A DNA stretch of 19,689 nucleotides from CAKSFT01 sp045603125. GTDB taxonomy: Bacteria; Bacillota; Clostridia; UBA1381. The notes beneath the pieces were generated by a model, which saw only the letters and a program-made list of their open reading frames with translations, was not told the origin of the DNA and made no database searches. Of this stretch, positions 7,252 to 14,825 are shown piece after piece. How positions within the stretch are numbered: position 1 is the stretch's first letter; each line of letters starts with the position of its first letter. The position numbers were made by a program, and so were the translations under genes. The stretch lies in NCBI GenBank assembly GCA_045603125.1, contig JAZULN010000110.1:1-19689 (forward strand), given 5' to 3'.

Positions 7252-7914
7252 TCACCCCAAGTGAATAAGCTGTGCATTACTCATAATCCTTTGACGGAAT
7301 GTTGATACTATATGATTATCAACATCCATATTCTCCCATTCAGACAACGGCCTGTTCGTTACAAATATAAAGTTTCTTGTTTCAGCTAAAAACATTATCG
7401 TTTTATAGAGATATACTAGATTTTGATCTGTTGGAGTTAAATAGAATAATTCATCAATAACAATTAAGTCACTGTGTAAAATTTTAGTCATCAGGGTTTT
7501 CTGCATCTTGTATGCCGCAATAAAATCTTCTTCTGCAAAATAGACTGCCCTTGTTCCATTTTGTATAGCATTTTTTGATATGTATGTTGCAAGTGAAGTT
7601 TTTCCGCTTCCAACATCACCAACAATAACTATATTTTGATTTGTGTCTTTAAAATCAATTTTTTCAATCTCTTTTAACTGCCACTTAAGTCCTTGTGATA
7701 TTCTTGCATCATCATAATCCTTTTTAGGCAATCGTGATTCTTTTAGTAGGTTTGTAACCTTATTTTGTTTTCTAATATCAACTTCCTGTTTTAATATTCC
7801 ATACAAATAATCAAGATTAGAAACCGTTTCATCATTGATATCTATTACACCTTTATACACATTCATAAGATTAAGCGTTTTTGCAAGCTCTTTTATTTCA
7901 GCTATGTCAGCCAT
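7252..7914 (-). CDS. istB: IS21-family ATP-binding helper protein IstB
   Basis: IstB is the DnaA/DnaC-like AAA+ ATPase that helps the IstA transposase choose and join target DNA. The protein of about 220 aa has Walker A GDVGSGKT, Walker B LIVIDELFYL, and a later sensor-like FVTNRPLSEW region with RQRI near the C-terminus. The ATG at 7914 is preferred to the in-frame GTG at 7923 because GGAAGG lies 8 nt upstream of it. It overlaps the end of istA by 8 bp, the usual coupled arrangement. Length is slightly below the common 240-250 aa but the domain looks complete. Confidence 0.93.
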   Translation of the reverse strand: MADIAEIKELAKTLNLMNVYKGVIDINDETVSNLDYLYGILKQEVDIRKQNKVTNLLKESRLPKKDYDDARISQGLKWQLKEIEKIDFKDTNQNIVIVGDVGSGKTSLATYISKNAIQNGTRAVYFAEEDFIAAYKMQKTLMTKILHSDLIVIDELFYLTPTDQNLVYLYKTIMFLAETRNFIFVTNRPLSEWENMDVDNHIVSTFRQRIMSNAQLIHLG

Positions 7915-9373
7915 TTGTTTCACCTTCCTTTATTTTAAGACTTCTTTTAAGATAGTGCTTATATGAACTATGACACAAATACTTTCTGGCTTTTTCTTCG
8001 CCATAACGATAGAGCAGATATGATGACAACTCCATCATAGTACACACATTAACATTTACACAATGAATCATACCAATATGTATTTCTTCATCTGAATAAT
8101 ACTTTTGCATTCTTCGAAGGCGGTCACACTGCGGATAAACATATCTTGGTTTTTGTTTGCGCATTAGTTCTAAAAATTTTAGCGCCGTTTTATCTTCATT
8201 GTAGTAAAGGTGCATTTCTTCTTCAATGGATATGACCTTAGTATCTTCTGCATATGAAACTACATTACCCGTACCGTCAGGTATTTTATGTTTACAAATT
8301 AAGTCATTTGTCAAGGCATGATAAATGAGAAGTGTTTTATCGTATTTTTCAACCCTAACTCTACTATCATCTGCAAATACCTTTTCAGGCAATTTATATA
8401 TGTTATCCATATATGTTATTGCTGAATGGCGTGGAGTTAATACTACTATATCGTTGTTTTTCTTTTCGTACACCTTTATTAGTTTACCATATTCGCTTTT
8501 AAACATTTCCCGAGGAGTTCTTTTAGTATAAATATTAATCTGACCATTCCCTAAGTCATCCAGCCATTCTAAACATTCCATATCCAGTTTATCTATTCCG
8601 CAGTAGATTCTTCCATCTAAAAAATCGTGTTTGATATCATTAACTGACTTTTCAACTCTGCCTTTTGTTTGTGGGTCATGTTTTCTACAAAGGTAAATAC
8701 TAAAGCCTGTTTCTTTTACATAATCCTCAAATTCTTTTACATAGATTATATCACCCATATTTTCAGAAACTACCATAATCCTATCCTGGTCATATACAAG
8801 CATTTGAGGTCTTCCTCCAAAATATTTAAAAGCATAATTATGAGCTTTTATAGTTTCAGAAGCATTAAATGGAACAGGTGAAAAATATGCAAATTTCATT
8901 CTGCTATATGATAACACCATCACAAAGAAATATACTCTTATATTATTTCCATACATGCTCTTCATAGTATATTGACCGAAATCTACTTGTCCTTCATATC
9001 CGGGATTTACCTCATCTCGAATAACCCCTTTTCGCTTGGGTTTTAAAAACCCTGTTTGTTCCCGTAATTTCTTAATATACCGATAAAATGTAGCAGGCGG
9101 AATGGAGAAATCTGTGAACTCATTCTTTAACCGTTTTAAGAGCAATGAGTTATTGATTTGCGGACATAGTTTAATCTGTTCAATCAAATATTGCCGATAA
9201 TTATCCAGCACAAACTCATGTTGCTTTTCAAACTCAAAAAACTCATCATCAGATTTATTCCACCAATTATATGCTGTTTTATATGATAAACCAAGTTTTT
9301 CTGATGTTTTTAAGATAGATAAACCTATCTCTTTATATTCTTGTAATTTATCATATTTTTCTTTGGATATCAT
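7907..9373 (-). CDS. istA: IS21-family transposase IstA
   Basis: IstA is a DDE transposase with an RNase H-like core. The 488-aa protein has an N-terminal helix-turn-helix (about 15-40, ILKTSEKLGLSYKTAYNWW), a second DNA-binding region (about 70-105), then catalytic motifs GQVDFG (D131), YDQDR (D195/D197) and KGRVEKSV (E241). The C-terminal part is the usual basic/beta region. The ATG at 9373 follows AAGGAGG at good spacing. Length is typical for the family. No frameshift or early stop is seen, so the transposase is probably intact. Confidence 0.95.
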   Translation of the reverse strand: MISKEKYDKLQEYKEIGLSILKTSEKLGLSYKTAYNWWNKSDDEFFEFEKQHEFVLDNYRQYLIEQIKLCPQINNSLLLKRLKNEFTDFSIPPATFYRYIKKLREQTGFLKPKRKGVIRDEVNPGYEGQVDFGQYTMKSMYGNNIRVYFFVMVLSYSRMKFAYFSPVPFNASETIKAHNYAFKYFGGRPQMLVYDQDRIMVVSENMGDIIYVKEFEDYVKETGFSIYLCRKHDPQTKGRVEKSVNDIKHDFLDGRIYCGIDKLDMECLEWLDDLGNGQINIYTKRTPREMFKSEYGKLIKVYEKKNNDIVVLTPRHSAITYMDNIYKLPEKVFADDSRVRVEKYDKTLLIYHALTNDLICKHKIPDGTGNVVSYAEDTKVISIEEEMHLYYNEDKTALKFLELMRKQKPRYVYPQCDRLRRMQKYYSDEEIHIGMIHCVNVNVCTMMELSSYLLYRYGEEKARKYLCHSSYKHYLKRSLKIKEGETNG

Positions 9374-9548
9374 AATTTTAACCTCCTTAACTAATCATTA
9401 ATTGTTTTAATGTCCCTATACACTCATACGCCTCACCTTCTTTCTATGATATTATATTATCACTCTATATATTTTTAATTGGCATTTGGAATATATCCAA
9501 TCGTCAAAAACACATTAATAATAACTGTAAAATGCTTTTATCATATAC

Positions 9549-9582
9549 AAAAAACACAGTGAATTTTTTTCACTGTGTTTTT
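9549..9582 (-). terminator. Rho-independent terminator (bidirectional) after the solute-binding-protein gene
   Basis: A 14-bp perfect stem, AAAAACACAGTGAA (9550-9563) with TTCACTGTGTTTTT (9569-9582), has a 5-nt loop. Read on the minus strand, the ACACAGTGAA/TTCACTGTGT core is followed by a run of six T's, so it can end transcripts coming from the carbohydrate cluster. The T-run on the plus strand is almost as good. Confidence 0.8.
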
Positions 9583-9589
9583 CGAAATA

Positions 9590-9637
9590 TTGCACATACG
9601 AGTAGCGGAGAAGGAGCGGTTCCTTCCGTATGTACAA
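9590..9637. other. Compact cruciform-like hairpin
   Basis: The outer arms TTGCACATACG (9590-9600) and CGTATGTACAA (9627-9637) pair over 11 bp with one mismatch. Inside, AAGGA (9611-9615) pairs with TCCTT (9621-9625) around a GCGGT loop. It is more GC-rich than its surroundings. It lies next to the terminator at 9549-9582 and may be a palindromic repeat element, a structured mRNA 3' end or a mobile-element scar. No second copy was found in the window. Confidence 0.45.
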
Positions 9638-9745
9638 TATGTGATTTGGCATAACTATGAGATTCTATGTATTTTACTTATCAAGAAATGCAAGATACTT
9701 TCCCATTTGTTTCTGCACAAGCAATAAGCTAAAATCTGGCTTTAA

Positions 9746-11242
9746 TTATTTACTCGCCAAGAATTCATCGTATTGCTTTTGAAGTTCGTCACGAACCTTT
9801 TCAATGCCTGCAGTCTTTAGTTTTCCGATGTATTCATCATACCATTCAGCAGGATCGTTTGTACCACATTCTCTCTTTGCCTTATATTCAGCCTGAATAT
9901 TTGCAATTGCTGCAACTTCTGTTGTAAGGTTTTTCAAATCCGGAACGAAACCTAAAGCCGGAGACTTGATTGCTTCTTCGTTCATCTTTTCTGTTTGTTC
10001 CCAAACATCCAAAGGTTGACCTTCCATAACATAGGCATTAAATTGGTTACCCATTGCCCATGCCTTAGTAGCCATGCCTCCATATCCCGAACCTTCAACC
10101 AACTTAATTGTGCCGTCTTCGTTCTTTGTGTAGTGCTTTCCTTCAAATCCGAAGCAAAGTAGGTTATAAAGCTCCTTATTTGAGTTAATCATATATAAGA
10201 ACTTGACTGCCTCTTCAGGGTGCTTTGTATTTGCACCAACAGATAACATTGTTGCAAGTGGGTTAGTTCTTCCCATGTATGGTTCGTGCATGAATGCATA
10301 CTTCATTGGTTCGCCATATGTTTTTTTGTCTGTGATTTCCTGACCAGGCTTATATGTAGTTTCAAACCATGCCTGTTTTTTTCTATCGTCAGTTGTTTTA
10401 ACCTGAGTTGCTTTTGTTGCTGCATCTTTTACTGTATAACCCTTCTTATACCACTCCCACAAAGTCTTAAACGATAATTGCATTTCAGGAGTTTCGTCTA
10501 AAATAACAAGTTCTCTTGAGCCGTCTTTTTTAAGTGCAACACCTGCGGAAATTAATTCATATAGGGTGCTTGCTCTTGGATCTTCATGGCTTAATTCAAG
10601 GTCAGGTCTCTTCGCTCTAACCTTTGCCTTTTCTTCTGTGATCTTATTTAAATATTTAGCATATGAATCGTAATCTGTTACGTTTAATGCTGCTTCTTCC
10701 ATACCTTCAACGTCAATACCACATTCCTCTACTACTGATGAAAAGAATGCATAACATCTTGGGTTTGCATTAACCTGGATACATGGAATACCATAAACTC
10801 TGTTCTTAACTTTTGCAGAATCGATAAATGACTGATCGATTACATCGCTCATCTTTACAGTTTTACCATCCTTCATCTTTATATTATCAAGTAAATCTGT
10901 AATGTCATAAAGACCCTTCATCTGAACTGCATCCTGATATGGGTTTGCATAACCTGTCCATGCAACATCAAATGTGTCTTTTTCTGCCATCTTTAGCTTC
11001 ATCTTTTCACCAATGGAAGCAGGGTCAAAGAACTCAAATGTTACCTTCATACCAAGTTCAGGTTCAAAAATCTTGTTCATTTCTGCCTGAACTTCATCAA
11101 AACCTTCCGGCTTTGCGCCCAAAAGAATAACTCTTAGTGTTTCTCCCTCGTTTAATCGCTCAAAAAGTTTACAACCTGTTAAGCCTACCGCTGCTGTTGA
11201 CGAAATTGTCAACGCCAACAAAAATGAAATAATCTTTTTCAT
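9746..11242 (-). CDS. Extracellular solute-binding lipoprotein of a sugar ABC transporter (family 1, DUF3502-like tail)
   Basis: This 498-aa protein binds an oligosaccharide or related ligand outside the membrane and delivers it to an ABC permease. The first 24 residues form a lipoprotein signal (KK, hydrophobic core, lipobox LTGC with Cys24). It then has the family-1 pattern (LRVILLGAKPEGFDEVQAEMNKIFEPELGMKVTFEFFD, FDVAWTGYANPYQ) and a C-terminal part like the LplA/LipO DUF3502 group (KLKTAGIEKVRDELQKQYDEF). The ATG at 11242 follows AAGGAGG at good spacing. It is the last gene of the carbohydrate cluster and ends before a strong terminator. The two permease genes that usually accompany such proteins are not in the window. 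Confidence 0.92.
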   Translation of the reverse strand: MKKIISFLLALTISSTAAVGLTGCKLFERLNEGETLRVILLGAKPEGFDEVQAEMNKIFEPELGMKVTFEFFDPASIGEKMKLKMAEKDTFDVAWTGYANPYQDAVQMKGLYDITDLLDNIKMKDGKTVKMSDVIDQSFIDSAKVKNRVYGIPCIQVNANPRCYAFFSSVVEECGIDVEGMEEAALNVTDYDSYAKYLNKITEEKAKVRAKRPDLELSHEDPRASTLYELISAGVALKKDGSRELVILDETPEMQLSFKTLWEWYKKGYTVKDAATKATQVKTTDDRKKQAWFETTYKPGQEITDKKTYGEPMKYAFMHEPYMGRTNPLATMLSVGANTKHPEEAVKFLYMINSNKELYNLLCFGFEGKHYTKNEDGTIKLVEGSGYGGMATKAWAMGNQFNAYVMEGQPLDVWEQTEKMNEEAIKSPALGFVPDLKNLTTEVAAIANIQAEYKAKRECGTNDPAEWYDEYIGKLKTAGIEKVRDELQKQYDEFLASK

Positions 11243-11283
11243 AAAAAGACCTCCTTAAAAAATTTTATTTATATTATCTCATG

Positions 11284-11301
11284 TCAACAAATACTTGTTG
11301 A
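11284..11301. promoter_or_regulatory. Perfect inverted repeat upstream of the solute-binding-protein gene
   Basis: TCAACAA-ATAC-TTGTTGA lies about 40 bp upstream of the SBP start. It is an 18-bp symmetric site of the kind bound by dimeric sugar-responsive regulators. No clear -35/-10 pair could be placed with it, so the role is inferred from position only. Confidence 0.4.
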
Positions 11302-11319
11302 TCTTAGAGAGTAATATCT

Positions 11320-11496
11320 TTAATTATGTACAAGCATCAGGGTACTTCCCTGATATTTAATTACAGCAAATTTCTGTAACACATTTTTTGCCATTTTAAC
11401 CTCTTGTTCGGAAATTTCTTCATCAAAATCACAGAATGCATTGCAATTTGATGCAAATATCTTTGGGCATCCGTTGTATTTATATCTTTCTGGCAA
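11320..11496 (-). CDS. Possible small Cys-containing protein or gene fragment (58 codons from a TTG)
   Basis: The minus-strand frame is open from just after a TAA at 11530-11532 to a TAA at 11320-11322 (69 codons). It has protein-like content: TVCPAYKGYR, then a Cys-rich stretch with GCPKIFASNCNAFCDFDEE, and an amphipathic C-terminal part. It has no ATG at its start. The TTG at 11496 has AAAGGA 9 nt upstream and would give 58 aa. The frame is the same as that of the SGNH gene before it, separated by two stops. Its first codons are repeated at 12616-12650 with mostly silent or conservative changes, which argues for past coding. A hairpin, ATCAGGG-TACTT-CCCTGAT (11336-11354), lies inside the 3' end. 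Family unknown; it may be a decayed remnant. Confidence 0.35.
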   Translation of the reverse strand: MPERYKYNGCPKIFASNCNAFCDFDEEISEQEVKMAKNVLQKFAVIKYQGSTLMLVHN

Positions 11497-11500
11497 TACT

Positions 11501-11535
11501 CGATATCCTTTATATGCAGGACAAACTGTTTAAAT
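11501..11535. repeat. Direct repeat copy A (pairs with 12616-12650)
   Basis: This 35-bp stretch matches 12616-12650 at 26 of 35 positions in the same orientation. Both copies follow closely after the stop of a carbohydrate gene (SGNH here, deacetylase for the other). On the minus strand both encode T[IV]CPAYKGxR[IV], and most differences are at silent or conservative positions. Confidence 0.55.
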
Positions 11536-11544
11536 ACAAATCCT

Positions 11545-12588
11545 TTAGATACTAATGGAATCAAGAACCTCAGTCAACGCTTTTGCCATAGATGCAAACC
11601 CGAAGTCTGTTGGGTGGCAATTATCTACAGTTCCTGAATCTTGACAAAGCTCGGTCAACGCTTTTCCGTCAATAAAATATACATTTTTATCTCCTGCTGA
11701 AACCGCATTTTTGTATGTGTTTTCTATTATGCTTCGCCTTATTTTTTCTTCTTCGGTTAGAAAATGTTTTGGGCGAGACATTATTATCACCGGCAAAAGA
11801 GGATTTTTTTCTCTAATTGCCTTAAACATTTTTTCATGTGTTTTCTCAAGATGTTCAACAGACGGAGCATTATAGTCATAATCATATACAAAAACCGACA
11901 TATCCAAATTTTTAATATATTCAGCCATCTCATCTTCTGCTCTGGCATTACCCGAAAAGCCAAGATTTATATAATCGTAATCAAAAGTTCTCGAAACAAT
12001 GGCCTGATAACTCATTCCCGGTCTTGATGCGCATCCTCCCTGTGTGATTGACGAACCGTAATATACAATTGGTTTTTTGTTTTTATACGGTTCAGCCTCC
12101 TCTAATGATGACCCATCCTTTAGCCCTATATACAACTCTTTAACATTCGAATATAAGGGGAAATTTATCGTTATTTGTCTTTGGATGCTTCCCCCAAATT
12201 CTATAACTCCTTCATACCCATTTTCTACCTCAAAAGGGGGAACAAAAGATTTAACATATTGATTATCCGCATATAAATCAAACCCTACGGAACCGGTTAA
12301 TGCAAAATGCGGCATTTTACCCAAGCCATCCATTTGGGTATAGATTGCGATATAAGGGCTATCTGTTGCAAATCTAACTCTGCCGCCTGCAGTGTTGGTA
12401 TGAAGTGCATATACCCCTTCGCTAACCTCTCGGGCGATATTTTCAGGCATTCGTCTGTATTTACCCTTTTCCTTGAAAATACCGTAAATCTTAAAAGGGT
12501 AATCATCAATTTTGTAAAATTTAATATCCTTTTTATCTATCTGGGATTTAATCTTAAAATTGCTATCAACTTTTGATATATCAAACAT
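11545..12588 (-). CDS. SGNH/GDSL-family hydrolase (carbohydrate esterase-like)
   Basis: This 347-aa protein has an N-terminal beta-sandwich region (about 30-165, including VGFDLYAD) and a C-terminal SGNH hydrolase domain. Catalytic landmarks are YYGSSITQGG with nucleophile Ser180, the oxyanion residues NLGFSGN (Gly210, Asn214), and the DNCHP motif with Asp322 and His325. This two-part layout is typical of acyl/acetyl esterases that work on glycans. No signal peptide is seen, so it probably acts inside the cell on imported sugars. The ATG at 12588 is chosen because AAAGGAG precedes it; an in-frame ATG 33 nt upstream has no such site. It lies in the carbohydrate cluster between the deacetylase and the solute-binding-protein gene. 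Substrate is not known. Confidence 0.88.
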   Translation of the reverse strand: MFDISKVDSNFKIKSQIDKKDIKFYKIDDYPFKIYGIFKEKGKYRRMPENIAREVSEGVYALHTNTAGGRVRFATDSPYIAIYTQMDGLGKMPHFALTGSVGFDLYADNQYVKSFVPPFEVENGYEGVIEFGGSIQRQITINFPLYSNVKELYIGLKDGSSLEEAEPYKNKKPIVYYGSSITQGGCASRPGMSYQAIVSRTFDYDYINLGFSGNARAEDEMAEYIKNLDMSVFVYDYDYNAPSVEHLEKTHEKMFKAIREKNPLLPVIIMSRPKHFLTEEEKIRRSIIENTYKNAVSAGDKNVYFIDGKALTELCQDSGTVDNCHPTDFGFASMAKALTEVLDSISI

Positions 12589-12615
12589 AATTATGTACTC
12601 CTTTGGAATATTATT

Positions 12616-12650
12616 CGGCATCCCTTATATGCGGGACAAATGGTTAGATT
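12616..12650. repeat. Direct repeat copy B (pairs with 11501-11535)
   Basis: This copy matches 11501-11535 at 26 of 35 positions. On the minus strand its reading frame gives NLTICPAYKGCRIIFQRST and then a stop, after which the SGNH gene begins. The copy looks like the truncated head of the longer frame at 11320-11529. It lies about 45 bp after the deacetylase stop. Confidence 0.55.
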
Positions 12651-12693
12651 AAAATTTTTAGATTGCAAGCTTATATTAAGTTAGAACCAAAAA

Positions 12694-13386
12694 TCAAAGC
12701 AAGACGTCTCTGTTTGTTCCATAGAAAATATCATCCTTATCGCTTATAAGTTTAAGAAAATCTTCAAATTTATCCCAATCGTCAAAAATGTCAAATTCAA
12801 AACTATGACCCCATATATAAAATAGCTTTGGCGTATCTGATTGCAAATTTATAAATTCCTCTCCAAGTCTGAAAAGATTATCATAATCATCATGATGCAC
12901 AGTAGGATTAAACAAATACAGATTTTCCTGCAAATCGAAATTATAAGTTGAAATTGTTGTCCGTGCATATTTTATATTCGTCTTTTCCTTAATAATTTCG
13001 GCAACCCTCACTGCATTATCGCCGTTTCCGGGATAAGCCATTCCACAAATTTCATAATTAACAAGATTTTCAAGATTTTTTCTATCCTCTTCAATTTGTC
13101 TTATAATTTCGTTATCATCTTCAATATTCTGCAAATACGGATGAGTAAGTGTATGAACGGCAACCTCATGTCCACGATAAATGTTTTTTATATTCTGTGC
13201 AGATATTTTATCATGACGTACTCTTTTTCCCTTTCTGATAATTTCATTTTCTGTTCCTAAAAGTTCTGAATTTACATTAAATGTAGCCTTTAGATTATAT
13301 TTATTAAAAAGTTTTACAAGTCTGATGTCTTGCAGTGTACAATCATCATAACTAAAAGTTACTGCTTTCATTTTCCCGTTAAACAT
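12694..13386 (-). CDS. NodB-type polysaccharide deacetylase family protein
   Basis: This 230-aa protein has the carbohydrate esterase family 4-like (NodB) fold. Motif 1 reads TFSYDDC (metal Asp14/Asp15), motif 2 HTLTHP (His78 and His82) and motif 3 AYPGNG (117-122). A late WGHSFEFD matches the His-containing motif near the end of such domains. These enzymes remove N- or O-acetyl groups from amino sugars; this single-domain form lacks a signal peptide, so the substrate is probably intracellular. The ATG at 13386 follows AAAGGAG; the longer in-frame start at 13407 lies inside the previous coding frame. It overlaps the M20 peptidase fragment by 19 bp. Confidence 0.87.
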   Translation of the reverse strand: MFNGKMKAVTFSYDDCTLQDIRLVKLFNKYNLKATFNVNSELLGTENEIIRKGKRVRHDKISAQNIKNIYRGHEVAVHTLTHPYLQNIEDDNEIIRQIEEDRKNLENLVNYEICGMAYPGNGDNAVRVAEIIKEKTNIKYARTTISTYNFDLQENLYLFNPTVHHDDYDNLFRLGEEFINLQSDTPKLFYIWGHSFEFDIFDDWDKFEDFLKLISDKDDIFYGTNRDVLL

Positions 13387-13655
13387 ATTTGCTTTCTCCT
13401 TTCGCAAAATTCGACATCCTTGCTATAAAGGCTGTATAATCTAGATGCCAATGTTATTGCCGCTTTTCGCTTTGCCACTTCTTTTAATGACGAGATTGTT
13501 GCACATTCATTTTTTGAGTGAATGTTTTCGCACTCAACCCCCATAGAATCCAAGGTGGGAATACAAAGTTGTGTTGTATATGCTGCATCAGAACCGCATC
13601 CTGTTGAGTAAATTGAAAGTTTTGATAAATTTGTAGCTTCAAAAATTCCTTTCAA
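13368..13655 (-). pseudogene. C-terminal fragment of an M20-family metallopeptidase
   Basis: Ninety-five codons match the end of M20 peptidases/deacylases: GCGSDAAYTTQLCIPTLDSMGVECENIHSKNE, where the GSDA and the HSxxE metal-ligand region are conserved, followed by a final helix. The first 250 or more residues, including the other metal ligands, are missing, so it cannot be an active enzyme. The apparent start is a TTG at 13655 with GAGGAAAG upstream. The frame is the same as that of the oxidoreductase that ends 9 bp before it. It overlaps the deacetylase start, whose ribosome site lies inside it. Best read as a remnant left by a deletion that joined the two neighbours. Confidence 0.75.
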
Positions 13656-13664
13656 TAGCTTTCC

Positions 13665-14795
13665 TCATACTATCTCGGTTGTCCAGTCCGCATCCCAAGG
13701 GTAGCGCATACGAAGAACTTGTCCCCCTCGTTTTGCAGATTCTTCAGCATATATTCCGGGCAAGGTCATTAAAAGTCCTTCCTTTAGTGAAATCGGTGCA
13801 GGTGCACCATTTGCAAGAGCCTTGAATAAATGGTCAAACAAAGCATAATCAATGCCATCGTGGCCTGCAACTCTGGCAAACTCGTTACCCTCATACGCGG
13901 TCGGCATAAATGAACCATCAACTTCCCTTAATTCGGTATCAAGTTCTTTCATAGAATTATAGCGTATAACAGGTTTTTCAAATCTGTCAATTCGCTCCAT
14001 ATAACCCTCTGTACCGAATACTCTATAGTTATGGTGTCCGATTTTAGCACGGCATCTTTTATTTCTCATAAGACGAACAATTACGCCCGACTCTGTCTGG
14101 AATTGTGCACACATCATATCGTCAAGTTGGCTATCACTTGCTTGGGGGCCAGTACCAAAACAACTTACCATTCTTAGTTCTTCTTCAACAACTTTTAATA
14201 ATGGACCTAATGAGTGAGTACAATAACGGATTGGTTTTAGGAGTTTTCTCCAGTCGCCATTTTCAGTTAAGTGTACCGCCATATCGGATTTTGGAAGATT
14301 CCAGTGTATGTATTCAGCTTCCATGCAATAAGGTTTACCCAACAGCCCCTTATCATAAAAATCCTTTAGCATTACTGCAAACTTCTGCTCGTTGGGATTT
14401 GCACCAACCGAAATCATAGCAGATGACTTTTCTGCTGCACGCCACAATTTCTCTGCTTCCTTCAAGTTTGCAACAACAGGGATATCCGTCATTACATTTA
14501 TATTCTTTTCCAATGCTTTTTTGCAGAACTCTGCGTGAATATCAGCGCCTGTTTCAACTATGATTAAATCAAGGTTTGCAGTGTCAAGCATTTCATCATA
14601 ATTATCATAAAACTGACACTCAGGGAAATATTCTGCCATAGGCTTATCGGATAACCATTGTGTTTCATACCAGTTTGCAGGAATTATATCACAAGCGGCG
14701 GCGGCAATTGCACACTCAAAGCCATTAATTGCCAGTTTGAACATTTCTCTGCCACGATGACCTAATCCTACAACTCCAACTCTGAATTTTTTCAT
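13665..14795 (-). CDS. Gfo/Idh/MocA-family NAD(P)-dependent enzyme, GH109-like features
   Basis: This 376-aa protein has an N-terminal Rossmann fold (GVVGLGHRG, 7-15) and a C-terminal alpha/beta domain. The usual EKP motif position reads TDIP (103-106). The segment YCTHSLGPLLKV (191-202) resembles the HS/HG-x-GP region of GH109 alpha-N-acetylgalactosaminidases, which share this fold and use NAD+ in hydrolysis. It could therefore be a sugar dehydrogenase or an NAD-dependent glycosidase; the sequence alone does not decide. No signal peptide is visible. The ATG at 14795 follows AAGGAG; the upstream extension lacks a site. It lies 30 bp after the GH3 gene, so the two are likely co-transcribed. 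Confidence 0.87.
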   Translation of the reverse strand: MKKFRVGVVGLGHRGREMFKLAINGFECAIAAAACDIIPANWYETQWLSDKPMAEYFPECQFYDNYDEMLDTANLDLIIVETGADIHAEFCKKALEKNINVMTDIPVVANLKEAEKLWRAAEKSSAMISVGANPNEQKFAVMLKDFYDKGLLGKPYCMEAEYIHWNLPKSDMAVHLTENGDWRKLLKPIRYCTHSLGPLLKVVEEELRMVSCFGTGPQASDSQLDDMMCAQFQTESGVIVRLMRNKRCRAKIGHHNYRVFGTEGYMERIDRFEKPVIRYNSMKELDTELREVDGSFMPTAYEGNEFARVAGHDGIDYALFDHLFKALANGAPAPISLKEGLLMTLPGIYAEESAKRGGQVLRMRYPWDADWTTEIV

Positions 14796-14825
14796 TTTTC
14801 TATCTCCTTCCAACAACTAACTGTT

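Larger units (their letters stand above)
7165..9470 (-). mobile_element. IS21-family insertion sequence (ends approximate)
   Basis: The element carries the overlapping istA-istB pair that defines IS21 elements. Subterminal repeats are visible. GTGATAATA at 7199-7207 is inverted relative to the copy at 9455-9463, and TTATCACTC occurs at 7167-7175 and 9457-9465. IS21 ends normally carry several such transposase-binding repeats. Both genes look intact, so the copy may be active or recently active. The outer boundaries are uncertain by roughly 100 bp on each side. It sits between the T7SS remnant and the carbohydrate cluster. Confidence 0.8.
9374..9745. other. Gap between istA and the solute-binding-protein gene
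   Basis: This 372-bp stretch holds no intact gene. It contains the istA leader, the right IS end with GTGATAATA-type repeats (9455-9465), an imperfect palindrome TTGGA-ATATA-TCCAA near 9495, a strong terminator (9549-9582), a second structured element (9590-9637), and at 9674-9715 a 13-codon minus-strand stretch QKQMGKYLAFLDK ending in a stop. That stretch resembles the QKQYDEFLASK end of the neighbouring solute-binding protein. No EssC-coding sequence is present. Confidence 0.6.

Noticed and set aside
7061..7264. Plus-strand frame of 67 codons across the IS junction
   Set aside because: It crosses the GC-rich block, hairpin and IS end, has no ribosome site, and shows no family pattern.
11361..11564. 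Minus-strand 67-codon frame overlapping the SGNH 3' end
   Set aside because: Another frame of the same stretch (11320-11529) has better coding character and repeat support, so this one is probably a shadow.
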